From Glutamicibacter sp. JL.03c (GTDB lineage Bacteria > Actinomycetota > Actinomycetes > Actinomycetales > Micrococcaceae), in contig NZ_CP107575.1 in NCBI RefSeq assembly GCF_025854375.1, positions 1 through 64,000 on the forward strand: a DNA stretch of 64,000 nucleotides. Reading direction: 5' to 3'. Shown piece by piece: positions 37,416-46,750 of the stretch. Each line of letters starts with the position of its first letter. Position 1 is the first letter of the stretch. A program made the position numbers and the translations under genes. The notes under the pieces were generated by a model. It was not told the origin of the DNA. It worked only from the letters and a program-made list of their open reading frames with translations, and made no database searches.

Positions 37416-38315
37416 ATGAACCCGACCGTGATCGGCGAAGCCCTCGTTGACGTCCTGGCCTCAGGCATTGCCCCAGCCCAGGAATTTGTTGGCGGCAGCC
37501 CGCTGAACGTCGCGGTCTCACTGGCTCGCCTGGGTTATCCCGGAACCCTGATTTCCCGTTGGGGCGCCGACGACAAGGGCGCGAAGATCGAGGATTACCT
37601 CAAGGACAACAACGTCAAGTATCTGGGCGGCGCCGATGACGAGGCGACCGTGATCGCCCACGGCATCCTCGACCCTGCCGGCGGTGCGGCCTTCGCCTTC
37701 AATGCCTTCTGGCAGATGCCGACCATCGGCCCGGAGCTGCCGCAGGACGTGGAATTGGTGCACACCGGCTCCATCGCCACGCTGTTCAGCCCGGAAGAGC
37801 TGTTGCCGCTGCTCTCCGCGGCGCGCACGCATGCGACCATCAGCTATGACCCGAACCTGCGCCCATCGCTGGTCACCAATCATGCCCAGACGGTGGCCGA
37901 GGTGGAACGCTTTGTCGGCCAGGCCGACGTCGTGCGTGTCTCGGGCATCGACCTGAAATGGATGTACCCGATGCGTTCGGTGCATGAGTCGGCCCGGGCC
38001 TGGCTGGATATGGGCCCGGCCATCGTCGTGTCCACCGCCGGATCACGTGGCTCCTGGGGCGTGGTGCGCGCCGGGGATGCAGAATTCATCGCACCGTCGG
38101 TGGAAGTGACCGACACCGTGGGCGCCGGCGATACCTTCACGGCGGCCTTGCTGTGCTGGCTGGCCGAGCACGACATGATTGGCGCTGCCAACCGCGAGAA
38201 GCTGGGCCAGCTGCAGACCAGCGAACTGTCCCAGGCCCTGGAATTTGCCGCCAAGGCGGCAGCCGTGACCGTTCAGCGTGCCGGTGCCAACCCGCCACGG
38301 CGCGAGGAGCTCTAG
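37416..38315 (+). CDS. PfkB family carbohydrate kinase (fructokinase-like)
   Basis: The 299-residue ribokinase-fold enzyme phosphorylates a sugar with ATP. It has the N-terminal GGSPLNVAVSLARLG and the C-terminal PfkB signature DTVGAGDTF with catalytic Asp239. Features such as FVGGSPLNVA and FNAFWQMP resemble bacterial fructokinases, but substrate specificity is not certain. AAAGGAG precedes the ATG. It is followed by a HAD phosphatase and GDPD with little spacing, so 35.9-39.8 kb may be one operon. Confidence 0.88.
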   Translation: MNPTVIGEALVDVLASGIAPAQEFVGGSPLNVAVSLARLGYPGTLISRWGADDKGAKIEDYLKDNNVKYLGGADDEATVIAHGILDPAGGAAFAFNAFWQMPTIGPELPQDVELVHTGSIATLFSPEELLPLLSAARTHATISYDPNLRPSLVTNHAQTVAEVERFVGQADVVRVSGIDLKWMYPMRSVHESARAWLDMGPAIVVSTAGSRGSWGVVRAGDAEFIAPSVEVTDTVGAGDTFTAALLCWLAEHDMIGAANREKLGQLQTSELSQALEFAAKAAAVTVQRAGANPPRREEL

Positions 38316-38316
38316 C

Positions 38317-39111
38317 GTGATCAAGCTGATCGCCTCGGACCTGGATGGGACCATTGTCGCCCCGGACGGGACGATATCCGCGCGTACCCGCCAGGCGTTT
38401 CTGGATGCCCGCCAGGCCGGGATCCAGATCGTTTTTGTCACCGGGCGCCCGTTTCGCTGGCTGACCCCGGTGATCGAGGCCTTTGGCGGCCTGGGTACCG
38501 TCATCTGCTCCAACGGCGCGGTGCTCTATGATCTGGAGCGCGACGAGGTGATCTGGTCCCGGACGCTGAGCGCCGCCACGGCACGCGAAGCCGCGCAGAT
38601 CATCACCGCAGTGGAACCGGAGGCGACCTTTGCCGCGGAGACCACCAAGGGCCTGCACCTTGGCGAGGGTTTCGCCGACCGGCACCATAATTTCGGTGTG
38701 CAGGCGGTGATGGACCTGTCCTCGGATGCCATGGACCGCGAGGGCATCGTGAAATTCCTTGCGCGCTCCCAGCACCTGGCGATCGATGATTTTTATGCTG
38801 CCGTGAGACCCAAGCTCAGCCATCTGGTGTCCATCACCCACTCGGCTTTTGACGTGTCGCTGTTGGAGATGGCCCACGTGGACATCCACAAGGCGCGGAC
38901 CCTGAACGAATACTGCCAGCGCTTGGACATCACCCCGGAAGAAGTGATGGCTTTCGGGGATATGCCCAACGATATCCAGATGCTCGAATTTGCCGGCCAC
39001 GGCTACGCCATGGCCTCGGGGCACCCCACCACCCTGGCCACGGCCCGCTACTGTGCCCCGTCCTTGGCCGAAGACGGCGTCGCCCAGGTCATCGAGGACT
39101 TGCTGAAATGA
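38317..39111 (+). CDS. Cof-type HAD family phosphatase
   Basis: The 264-residue HAD hydrolase opens IKLIASDLDGTIVAPDG with nucleophile Asp8 and Asp10. Motif II is FVTGRP and motif IV is MAFGDMPNDIQML, with a C2-type cap between. Such enzymes dephosphorylate sugar phosphates, FMN or other small molecules. The frame is open upstream into the previous gene, but the GTG at 38317 has GAGGAG just before it and places the HAD motif at the usual distance. It overlaps the next gene by 4 bases. Confidence 0.9.
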   Translation: MIKLIASDLDGTIVAPDGTISARTRQAFLDARQAGIQIVFVTGRPFRWLTPVIEAFGGLGTVICSNGAVLYDLERDEVIWSRTLSAATAREAAQIITAVEPEATFAAETTKGLHLGEGFADRHHNFGVQAVMDLSSDAMDREGIVKFLARSQHLAIDDFYAAVRPKLSHLVSITHSAFDVSLLEMAHVDIHKARTLNEYCQRLDITPEEVMAFGDMPNDIQMLEFAGHGYAMASGHPTTLATARYCAPSLAEDGVAQVIEDLLK

Positions 39112-39830
39112 CGTATGCTTTCACGCACCGCGGGGTGCGCCATGCCGACGAAGAGAATACGCTGGTGGCCTTCCAGCGTGCCGTGGATCTCGGAGTGCTC
39201 CATCTGGAATCCGACGTGCACGCCTCGGCTGATGGCACGGTCTACCTGTTCCATGATGAGACCTTGGACCGGGTGACCGAGGCCAGCGGAAAATTCAATG
39301 AGCGCACCGACGATGAGCTCGCGCAGATCACCGCCGGCGGAGAGCCGCTGTGCACCCTCGACCAGTTGCTCGAGGCCTTCCCGCAGGCGCAGGTCGTGAA
39401 CCTCGATGTCAAAGACGAACACGTCATTGGCCCGTTGGCCGAGCTGATCGAGCGGCGCGGGGCGCATCAGCAGATCGCCTTGGCTTCATTCTCCAGCGCC
39501 CGCAGCCATGCGGTGCGCCACCTTCTGTCGGCGCCGATCAGGCGCTCGCCGGGACAGCGTGAAATCATCTTGATTTGGCTCTGCGCCCACCTTCTTGGCT
39601 GGGTTCCCAAGAAGCTGGTCAAGGATTTCTGGGCGGTGCAGGTCCCTTTTAAGCAGGGCTGGCTGCCCGTGGCCACCGGTCGTTTCACCCGGTCCGTCCA
39701 ACGTGCTGGCGCGCAGGTGCACGTGTGGGTGGTCAATGACGAGCCGACCATGAAACTGCTCAAGGATCGCAAAGTCGACGCGATCATGAGCGATGACGCG
39801 GAGTTATTGATGAAGGTGCTGGGATCCTAG
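39108..39830 (+). CDS. Glycerophosphodiester phosphodiesterase family protein
   Basis: The 240-residue TIM-barrel enzyme cleaves glycerophosphodiesters to glycerol-3-phosphate and an alcohol. Catalytic His7-Arg8 are in FTHRGVRH, and metal ligands are in HLESDVH and NLDVKDE. No signal peptide is present, so it is cytoplasmic. It ends in VNDEPTMKLLKDRKVDAIMSDD, normal for the family. It overlaps the HAD gene by 4 bases and its 3' end overlaps the convergent enolase-superfamily gene by 4 bases. Confidence 0.9.
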   Translation: MTYAFTHRGVRHADEENTLVAFQRAVDLGVLHLESDVHASADGTVYLFHDETLDRVTEASGKFNERTDDELAQITAGGEPLCTLDQLLEAFPQAQVVNLDVKDEHVIGPLAELIERRGAHQQIALASFSSARSHAVRHLLSAPIRRSPGQREIILIWLCAHLLGWVPKKLVKDFWAVQVPFKQGWLPVATGRFTRSVQRAGAQVHVWVVNDEPTMKLLKDRKVDAIMSDDAELLMKVLGS

Positions 39831-41035
39831 CTTGCGCCTAACGCGCTGTATTTGATGGTGTATTGATCCACGACGGCTTCGTCCGGGGCGAATCCAAGGC
39901 CCGGTGTGCTCGGCAGTGGCACGATGCCCTCGGAATCCATGAGGCTTTGATGCGGCGCGTGCCAGGGATGCAGCTGCACCTCCCAATTCAAGAACGGGAT
40001 TTCCAGTTCCGGGCGGAGATTGCCGTCTGCCAGTTGCACCGGGGGATCCAGGGCAATGAGTTGCGCGCTGGCCAGCAGCGCGGGGCCGTAGTAGAAGCAA
40101 TGCGGGATCACGTGCGCGCCGAGACAATGGCCGGCTTCGCGCACTTGCAGCATTGCGCTGATGCCGCCGATTTTTCCCACACTTGGTTGCGCGAATTCAA
40201 GGGCTCCTCGCTCCATGTCATGGATCAGGCCTTGGACTCCCGAGTGGTTTTCGCCACCGGAGACATTCTTGAAGACGGAATTCAGCTCGTGCAAGGACCG
40301 CGAGTCGTCGGGCGGGAAGACCGGTTCTTCGATCCACAGCAGATTCAAGTCAGCCAAGTCTGCGAAGGCCGAGCGGGCCTGGGCCGCATCCCATTTGCAG
40401 TTCACATCGACCATCAGCGGGAGAGTTCCAACGGTGCCCCGCGCGGCACTAATCGCCGGCTTGAGGGATTCATGCAGCTTGAAAGCCTTGAATCCGCGGG
40501 ATCTGGCGCGTTCGAGGTGGAACGAGACCTCGTGCGGATCCTCTGCATAATGCACCAGGGACGCGTAGGCGTGGACTTCGTGGCGTGCCTGGGCATTGAT
40601 GAATTCCCGAAGCGTCTTGTTGGCATGCTTGGCTGCGATGTCCCAAAGAGCGATGTCGATAGCTGACAGGGCGTAATGGATCGGGCCCGTGCGTCCGAAG
40701 GCATGGAAAGCATACTGCGCCGCGGGGAGGCAGTCATTCAGATCGGTTGTGCGCCCCAGGAAAAATGGAGCGACGATGTCTTCCAAAGCCGCCCATGTGG
40801 CGGGATTCGCCTTGTGCCCGAATCCCTCGCCCCAGCCGACCAGTCCTTGGGCCGTGGTGATTTTGACGATCAATGATTCCATCTCGGTGAAAGTTCTTGA
40901 TGATGCATTGAAAGTATCGATTGATTCCACATTGGAATCTTCCGCTTCTCTGCGTGCCGCATCAAAGGGCAGTGAAACTAGATAGAGTTCTATGGACTCG
41001 ATAGTGTCATTAAATCCGGATCTGACCTGTGCCAA
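39827..41035 (-). CDS. Mandelate racemase/muconate lactonizing (enolase superfamily) enzyme
   Basis: The 402-residue protein has the enolase-superfamily capping domain and barrel. Metal ligands appear as Asp in LMVDVNCKWD, Glu in LLWIEEPV and Glu in SGGENH; a candidate base is the Lys pair in FKAFKLHES. The superfamily abstracts a proton alpha to a carboxylate, often sugar-acid dehydration. The TTG start at 41035 follows AAAGGAAAGG. It diverges from the ABC permease operon across a LacI-type operator, which links it to that locus, presumably acting on an aldonate. Confidence 0.88.
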   Translation of the reverse strand: MAQVRSGFNDTIESIELYLVSLPFDAARREAEDSNVESIDTFNASSRTFTEMESLIVKITTAQGLVGWGEGFGHKANPATWAALEDIVAPFFLGRTTDLNDCLPAAQYAFHAFGRTGPIHYALSAIDIALWDIAAKHANKTLREFINAQARHEVHAYASLVHYAEDPHEVSFHLERARSRGFKAFKLHESLKPAISAARGTVGTLPLMVDVNCKWDAAQARSAFADLADLNLLWIEEPVFPPDDSRSLHELNSVFKNVSGGENHSGVQGLIHDMERGALEFAQPSVGKIGGISAMLQVREAGHCLGAHVIPHCFYYGPALLASAQLIALDPPVQLADGNLRPELEIPFLNWEVQLHPWHAPHQSLMDSEGIVPLPSTPGLGFAPDEAVVDQYTIKYSALGAS

Positions 41036-41145
41036 TTGGCCTTTCCTTTCGAAGGTTCTTGGTGCGCCGAGGTGATGTCATTTCGCCTGTGTCCGCGACT
41101 GTCCTGCCGGTGATGCTGTTGCGATTATTCATCTGGCCAATGTGG

Positions 41146-41206
41146 TTGACCTCACGTTGCTCTTTAGTTTAGCGTTGTGGAATAGAGATTGGAAAGCGCA
41201 TTCCAA
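41146..41206 (+). promoter_or_regulatory. Promoter and LacI-type operator of ABC permease operon
   Basis: TTGGAAAGCGCATTCCAA (41189-41206) is an 18-bp palindrome with one mismatched central pair. It matches operators at 52265 and 53478. Upstream lie TTGACC (41146-41151) and a second possible -35 TTGCTC (41157-41162), with AT-rich -10 candidates at 41169-41174 and 41181-41186. The gap is shared by the divergent enolase-superfamily gene, which may be controlled by the same site. Confidence 0.75.
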
Positions 41207-41305
41207 AGCATGTTGGCGAAGCAGTTCTTGAAGCAAGGAGTCAGTCATGTCGGTCCCGATTCGCAAGGGGCACCTTAGCGTTCTGATGAAAGGAGGTGAT
41301 GGCCA

Positions 41306-42232
41306 GTGAGTGCCATTGCCGAGTTGCAAAGCCTGAGTAAGACCAAGGGTCGGAAGGTTTCTGCAAAAGACAATAAGGCCGCTCATATCTTCCTGATTCC
41401 GTGGACGATTGGGCTCTTTCTGGTTACCTTGGGACCGATGGCGATGTCCTTGTACCTGGCCTTCACGGATTACAACCTGTTGCAGTCGCCGGAATTCTCC
41501 GGCTTGGACAACATCCAGCGGATGCTCGAGGACCAGCGACTGCACAATTCGCTGCGAGTGACCTTCACTTACGTATTGGTTGGCGTCCCGCTTCAGCTGG
41601 CTGTAGCACTGGGTGTAGCCATCCTGCTGGACCGGGGCATGCGCGGACTCTCGTTCTACCGTTCGGTTTTCTACCTGCCCTCAATGCTCGGATCCTCCGT
41701 AGCTATTGCAGTGCTGTGGAAGCAGATCTTCGGCACCACCGGCCTGGTCAATCAGATGCTGGAACTTATAGGAATACAAGGCATCGGCTGGATTTCGGAT
41801 CCGAATACATCGCTTGGAAGCCTGATCCTGCTCAACGTCTGGACCTTCGGATCACCTATGGTGATCTTCCTGGCGGGACTGCGTCAGGTGCCGGCCATGT
41901 ACTACGAAGCCGCGTCCATTGACGGCGCTACGAAATGGCGCCAGTTCCGCAGCATCACCCTTCCGATGATCAGCCCGATCATCTTCTTCAACCTCGTGCT
42001 GCAGATCATCGGCGCATTCCAGAACTTCACCCAAGCCTTCATCGTTTCCAATGGTTCGGGAGGGCCGGCGGACTCCACGATGTTCTTCACTCTGTATCTG
42101 TACCAGCAAGGCTTCAAGCAATTCGACATGGGTTATGCCTCGGCCATGGCCTGGCTCCTGGTCCTCATAGTCGGCGCTTTCACCGCCGTGAACTTCTTAG
42201 TTTCAAAGTATTGGGTGTTCTACGATGACTAA
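41306..42232 (+). CDS. Sugar ABC transporter permease (CUT1, MalF type)
   Basis: The 308-residue protein has six membrane helices and the EAA loop YEAASIDGATKWRQFRSITL that contacts the ATPase. FLIPWTIGLFLVTLGPMAMSLYLAF is the typical start of CUT1 permeases (described by position 32-56). A near-perfect RBS AAAGGAGGTGA (41289-41299) precedes the GTG start by 6 bases, implying strong translation. It overlaps the second permease by 8 bases. No ATPase gene is in the window; a shared MsmK/UgpC-type ATPase elsewhere is likely. Confidence 0.94.
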   Translation: MSAIAELQSLSKTKGRKVSAKDNKAAHIFLIPWTIGLFLVTLGPMAMSLYLAFTDYNLLQSPEFSGLDNIQRMLEDQRLHNSLRVTFTYVLVGVPLQLAVALGVAILLDRGMRGLSFYRSVFYLPSMLGSSVAIAVLWKQIFGTTGLVNQMLELIGIQGIGWISDPNTSLGSLILLNVWTFGSPMVIFLAGLRQVPAMYYEAASIDGATKWRQFRSITLPMISPIIFFNLVLQIIGAFQNFTQAFIVSNGSGGPADSTMFFTLYLYQQGFKQFDMGYASAMAWLLVLIVGAFTAVNFLVSKYWVFYDD

Positions 42233-43205
42233 TCAAACTTCGGTACCGCAATCAGCAGATCTTGACCAGGCACGGCAGGATCAGGTTCTCGACGAGGAGA
42301 AAATGCTGGGCCAGAAACCACCGGCGGGTGGAACCGACTCCAAGGGCCGCAGGGTCAAGGGGCACAAACCCAAGATGCGTACGCCACTGCGTTCAGTCGT
42401 AAAGCATGCCCTGCTGATCCTGGCAGCCGGCGTGATGATCTACCCGCTGCTGTGGATGGTAGCAAGCTCCTTCAGGCCCAATGACCTGATCTTCCGTGAA
42501 GCGGGCCTGGTCATTTCCGAGGTGGACTGGACCAACTACCCCAACGGGTGGGACGCCTTGTCAGAGCCATTCAGCAAGTACCTGATGAACTCCGCCATCC
42601 TGGTTTTGGGCTGCATCATCGGAAATCTGGTCTCCTGCTCCATGGCGGCATACGCTTTCGCCCGGCTTGAGTTCAAGTTCAAGAAGATCATGTTCGTTCT
42701 CATGCTCATGACGATCATGCTTCCGATTCACGTGATCATCGTTCCGCAGTACGTCATGTTCTCCCAGATCGGATGGGTCAACACCTTCTGGCCGATTATT
42801 GTCCCCAAGCTGCTGGCCACCGACGGGTTCTTCATCTTCCTGATGATCCAGTTCATCCGCGGTATTCCTAAGGATATGGACGAAGCCGCCCGTATCGATG
42901 GAGCAGGCCACCCGCGGATCTTCCTGCAGGTGATCCTGCCGCTGATGGTGCCGGCGTTGGCCACCACGGCGATCTTCACCTTCATCTGGACCTGGAGCGA
43001 CTTCTTCACCTCGCTGATCTACCTGACGAACCCGAGCAACTACACCGTGCAGGTAGCACTCAACGCGTTCATCGACTCCACCGGCGAATCGAATTGGGGC
43101 GCCCTGTTCGCGATGTCGATAGTCACCCTTATCCCGGTCTTCCTGGCCTTCCTCTTCGGCCAGAAGTATCTGGTCAAGGGCATCGCCACGACCGGCATCA
43201 AATAA
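42225..43205 (+). CDS. Sugar ABC transporter permease (CUT1, MalG type)
   Basis: The 326-residue partner permease has a long hydrophilic N-terminus (about 1-60), six membrane helices and the EAA loop MDEAARIDGAGHPRIFLQVI. It pairs with the preceding gene to form the membrane channel, with the lipoprotein encoded at 53.6 kb as a likely binding partner. It is in the second position of the operon, with an 8-base overlap. A hairpin at 43215-43245 follows, before the dehydrogenase gene. Confidence 0.94.
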   Translation: MTNQTSVPQSADLDQARQDQVLDEEKMLGQKPPAGGTDSKGRRVKGHKPKMRTPLRSVVKHALLILAAGVMIYPLLWMVASSFRPNDLIFREAGLVISEVDWTNYPNGWDALSEPFSKYLMNSAILVLGCIIGNLVSCSMAAYAFARLEFKFKKIMFVLMLMTIMLPIHVIIVPQYVMFSQIGWVNTFWPIIVPKLLATDGFFIFLMIQFIRGIPKDMDEAARIDGAGHPRIFLQVILPLMVPALATTAIFTFIWTWSDFFTSLIYLTNPSNYTVQVALNAFIDSTGESNWGALFAMSIVTLIPVFLAFLFGQKYLVKGIATTGIK

Positions 43206-43214
43206 CCAAGTGCG

Positions 43215-43245
43215 AATGGCCCGGAGAATTAGAACCCGGGCCATT
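43215..43245 (+). terminator. Intra-operon hairpin
   Basis: AATGGCCCGG (43215-43224) pairs with CCGGGCCATT (43236-43245). No T-run follows. It may stabilise the permease message or lower expression of the following dehydrogenase and SDR genes. Confidence 0.55.
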
Positions 43246-43301
43246 GGCATGTCTGAAACTGACCCAATGGCCGCGGCCCTTAGCTAAGGAGAAAACAACA
43301 C

Positions 43302-44657
43302 ATGGGAACAACAACACGCACGCGCTATGTGCTGATCGGAGCCGGCAACAGGTGCGAAATGTACATCACCTCCATGCTCGGCGATCACAGCAGCGTCGCT
43401 GAACTGGTTGCCTTGGCGGATACCAACCCAGGCCGCATCGAGTACTACCAGGATGTCGTCGAGCAGACCTTCGGCCAAAGGCTGGGGTCCTTTGACCCTG
43501 AAGACCTTGAAGCGTACATCCGCGAGAACGCGATTGATCGGGTCATCATCACGACGCCGGACTATACCCACGCCTCCTTGATTTGCACCTCCATGTACGC
43601 AGGCGCTGATGTCATTGTGGAAAAGCCGCTGACTATCGATGCCGCGAGCACCGCGCGCATTGCCCAGGCGGTTGCCGAGACCGGACGTGAAGTCATCGTG
43701 GCCTTCAATTATCGCTACTCACCGCGCAATACGGCACTGAAAAAGGCCATTGACGACGGGCTGATCGGCCAGGTCACCTCCGTTGATTTCAATTGGATGC
43801 TCGACACCGTCCATGGCGCCGACTACTTCCGCCGCTGGCACCGTCTCAAGGAGAATTCCGGCGGCCTGCTCATCCACAAATCGAGCCACCATTTTGACCT
43901 CGTCAACTGGTGGCTTGATGACTCGCCGCACAGCGTATTCGCCGCCGGAGGCCTGAAGTTCTATGGCCCGAAGAACGCCGAAGCCAGGGGCTTCGCGACC
44001 CACGAACGCGGCACGCACGATACCAGCGACCAAGAGCCATTCGATCTTGATCTGCGCAGCGATGAACGACTGGAAAAACTGTACCTGGCTAATGAGCATT
44101 TTGATGGGTACCGTCGCGACCAAGGCGTCTTCAACGGCCAGATTTCCATCGAAGACAATCTGAGCCTGACAGTTCAATACGACAAAGGCCCGATTCTTTC
44201 CTACTCGCTCAACGCGCACAGCCCCTGGGAAGGCTACCGGGTGGCCATTAACGGAACCGAAGGCCGACTGGAACTCGACGTGGTCGAGCGCGCTGCAGTT
44301 CTGCCGGCATCTGGCGGGAGGCCAGTGGATCCCTCCTACAGCGACGACGGGCAGAGCAGCAACGTCCGTTCCAAGGGTGAACGCCTTGTGGTTCAGCGCC
44401 ACTGGCAAGGGGCCGAAGAAATCCCGATCATCAATTCGGAAGGATCGCACGGAGGGGGCGACAGGCTGCTTTTGGAAGAACTCTTCGAAGGGCGCCAAGC
44501 AGACGCCTACTCACGCCAAGCCGGGTTCCTCGACGGCGTCCGCGCCATTGCCGTAGGAATCTGCGGGAACAAATCCCTGGACACCGGCGCCCTCATCGAT
44601 GTTGCATCGGCCGGACTAGGGGTTAATCTGTCATTGCATCAACAGGTTCAGGTGTGA
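43302..44657 (+). CDS. Gfo/Idh/MocA family oxidoreductase
   Basis: The 451-residue protein has the N-terminal NAD(P)-binding fold with IGAGNRCEMY (about 12-21) and VIVEKPLTID (about 106-115), which includes the family EKP motif. The C-terminal half has GGLLIHKSSHHFDLVNWWLDD with catalytic-type histidines (described at 187-207). Enzymes of this family oxidise a sugar or polyol hydroxyl. RBS AAGGAGAAAAC precedes the ATG. It follows the permeases and is coupled to the SDR gene, so it likely acts early on the imported sugar. Confidence 0.92.
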   Translation: MGTTTRTRYVLIGAGNRCEMYITSMLGDHSSVAELVALADTNPGRIEYYQDVVEQTFGQRLGSFDPEDLEAYIRENAIDRVIITTPDYTHASLICTSMYAGADVIVEKPLTIDAASTARIAQAVAETGREVIVAFNYRYSPRNTALKKAIDDGLIGQVTSVDFNWMLDTVHGADYFRRWHRLKENSGGLLIHKSSHHFDLVNWWLDDSPHSVFAAGGLKFYGPKNAEARGFATHERGTHDTSDQEPFDLDLRSDERLEKLYLANEHFDGYRRDQGVFNGQISIEDNLSLTVQYDKGPILSYSLNAHSPWEGYRVAINGTEGRLELDVVERAAVLPASGGRPVDPSYSDDGQSSNVRSKGERLVVQRHWQGAEEIPIINSEGSHGGGDRLLLEELFEGRQADAYSRQAGFLDGVRAIAVGICGNKSLDTGALIDVASAGLGVNLSLHQQVQV

Positions 44658-45574
44658 TTGATTCCATGAGCGAAAAAGTCATTATCACCGGCGGCTCTGG
44701 CCGCTTGGGACGTGCAGTGGTCGATGGCTTCGCAGCGGCCGGACACGAGGTCGTCTCGCTGGACCGGGAGTTGCCCAAGCAGCGCGTTCGCGGCGTTGAC
44801 TACCGCAGCCTTGATTTGATGGATGCCGAAGCTACCCACACGGCATTCAAGGAAATCTCCCCGCAAGCAGTGGTTTCCCTAGCCGCGATGGCTGTGCCTT
44901 TCATGGCTCCCGAGGAAGTTCTGCTGAAGACCAACGCGACAATCGCGCACAACGTCACCTCGGCCGCCGTCGAGTCCGGCGCGACGCGCGTGGTGCTGGC
45001 CTCCAGCCCATCCATCATGGGCTACGGATCTCCGGGCGGCTGGGTTCCCGAGAAGCTTCCCTTGGACGAAGACGAAACCCCACGCCCCTGGCACGCCTAT
45101 GGGCTGTCAAAATATGTCGCTGAACAGATCGCTGCCATGTTCGCGGCAAAGATGGGTCCCAGCAGCCCGGTGAAGTTCGCTTCATTCCGTCCCTGCTTCG
45201 TGATTGCCGAAGAAGAATGGGACGGAGCTCCAACGCAGCAAGGACACACGGTGGCCGAGCGCCTGAAGGATCCTGGGCTCTCAGCCCCGGCACTATTCAA
45301 CTATGTGGATGCACGCGATGTCGCTGACTTCCTTTTGCTGCTCCTAGGGCGATTTGATCGAGTTGAGAACGGCTCGGTATTTTTCGTCGGAGCCAAGGAT
45401 GCCATGGCAACCCGGCCGCTCTCGGAAATCATTCCGGAAATCTACCCAGAACTCGCATCGCTGGCAACCGGTCTGACGGGGGACCGCCCGGCCTTCAGCA
45501 TCGACAAGGCGAGGGAAACCATCGGTTGGGAACCCAAGCGAAGCTGGAGAACGGAGCTCAAAGCAAAGGTCTGA
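44654..45574 (+). CDS. NAD-dependent epimerase/dehydratase (extended SDR)
   Basis: The 306-residue protein opens VIITGGSGRLGRAVVDGF with the TGxxGxxG cofactor loop and has the catalytic YGLSK (YxxxK) near residues 149-153. It resembles sugar-nucleotide or uronate dehydrogenases of the extended SDR class. The GTG at 44654 overlaps the upstream stop (GTGA); an ATG at 44666 is an alternative. It is last in the permease operon, ending at a large terminator. Uronate or aldose dehydrogenation would fit the neighbours but is not shown. Confidence 0.88.
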   Translation: MIDSMSEKVIITGGSGRLGRAVVDGFAAAGHEVVSLDRELPKQRVRGVDYRSLDLMDAEATHTAFKEISPQAVVSLAAMAVPFMAPEEVLLKTNATIAHNVTSAAVESGATRVVLASSPSIMGYGSPGGWVPEKLPLDEDETPRPWHAYGLSKYVAEQIAAMFAAKMGPSSPVKFASFRPCFVIAEEEWDGAPTQQGHTVAERLKDPGLSAPALFNYVDARDVADFLLLLLGRFDRVENGSVFFVGAKDAMATRPLSEIIPEIYPELASLATGLTGDRPAFSIDKARETIGWEPKRSWRTELKAKV

Positions 45575-45590
45575 GCCTTGAGGCAAAAAC

Positions 45591-45633
45591 CCGGTGGAAG
45601 CGAGGAAAATATACCTCGCATCCACCGGATTTT
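45591..45633. terminator. Terminator between convergent operons
   Basis: CCGGTGGA (45591-45598) pairs with TCCACCGG (45621-45628), and GCGAGG (45600-45605) pairs with CCTCGC (45614-45619), separated by one mismatch. ATTTT follows on the plus strand and an A-run precedes on the left, so it can terminate both operons. Confidence 0.88.
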
Positions 45634-45644
45634 GTGTTGGACGC

Positions 45645-46739
45645 CTATCGCTGCAGGACTTGGGGCCGAGGCAAGCCGTTCACCATGATCGCCGGCCAGC
45701 GCGGATCCATGCTGAGAACTTCGATAGTGCCGGACTCGGTCAAGAGCATGGTGTCTTCGACCTTGAAAGTCAGCCCATTGCGTTGCGCGCTCGGGTTGAA
45801 CGCGAACGCTTGATTGACCTGGAAGCGGTCAGTCGCTCCGGGAGCCAGCCGCGGATCCCTGCCGTTATACCCGGCAATTCCGCCCTGGTGATGCCGCGTC
45901 CACTCCTGCTCGTCAAAACCGTGGGCCGGATAGGCCTGTTGGATCCGAGACAAAAGATCGCCAAGCATCGTGCCCGCGCAAATGCCGGAAAGGATCTCCG
46001 CCTCGACGCCGAGAATGTCTGATTCCCCGGAGGTTTCCTGCTCCGTGGCTGGTTCAAAACGCACCCACCGGGTGAGATTGGCAATCAGCCCGTGTCTCCG
46101 GACGCACAGCACTGCCATGGCCTTGCGCCCCAGCGGAACACTCGTCGGCAGGGGATGCCGGTAGCCGCCACGCGCAGCCGAACTAACGAGCGCAACGAGC
46201 ACCTCACCACCTAGCTCCATGGCGCTGGCAGAGAGCTTGGCTGCGACGGAAAATTCGCTGTCCTCGCTGGAGACGACAGACAAGACCTCGGTCATGATCT
46301 CAGCCGTGTCCTGGCATAGCTGGCGATAACGCTCGATTTCCACCGCGGATAATGCGGTGCGCAAGGCACGCAATTCCGGCTCGATCTCAGATTCGTCGAG
46401 AATCTCCCATGCAGCGGCTTGTCCAAACCACGAGCCAACGTCATCGAGGGACTCGTACCACGCGGTGACGTGGATGTTGATCTGATCCGAGGCATTGAGT
46501 TCCTCGTTTTGCAGGCGCTGCGCCTCACTGACGGACGTCGCCAGTTCGCAGCCATCGGCATGAACCAGGACCCTGGCAATTGGCGGTGCGGCGAGGGACA
46601 CATGGGTCCGGGCGCCACCAAGGAACCAAGCCAAGGACGCGGGGGTGGAGAGCATGATGGCCTGGGCTCCACGTGACTGGAGGAGCTCAATGAGCTGGGC
46701 ATGCTTTGTTGAATACTCAATAGTGGCGGCAGAAGACAT
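45645..46739 (-). CDS. M24/creatinase-fold protein with lost metal ligands
   Basis: The 364-residue protein has the two-domain M24 (pita-bread) layout: creatinase N-terminal domain (about 1-150) and catalytic fold (about 155-364). Where metallopeptidases have two Asp metal ligands, this reads AVLCVRRHGLIANLTRWV, with neither Asp; the His segment is RHHQGGIAGYN and the last Glu is in FKVEDTMLL. Loss of metal ligands is seen in creatinase, which cleaves a C-N bond without metal. It is the last gene of the minus-strand operon. Function unknown. Confidence 0.8.
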   Translation of the reverse strand: MSSAATIEYSTKHAQLIELLQSRGAQAIMLSTPASLAWFLGGARTHVSLAAPPIARVLVHADGCELATSVSEAQRLQNEELNASDQINIHVTAWYESLDDVGSWFGQAAAWEILDESEIEPELRALRTALSAVEIERYRQLCQDTAEIMTEVLSVVSSEDSEFSVAAKLSASAMELGGEVLVALVSSAARGGYRHPLPTSVPLGRKAMAVLCVRRHGLIANLTRWVRFEPATEQETSGESDILGVEAEILSGICAGTMLGDLLSRIQQAYPAHGFDEQEWTRHHQGGIAGYNGRDPRLAPGATDRFQVNQAFAFNPSAQRNGLTFKVEDTMLLTESGTIEVLSMDPRWPAIMVNGLPRPQVLQR

Positions 46740-46750
46740 GAGGCGGCGTC

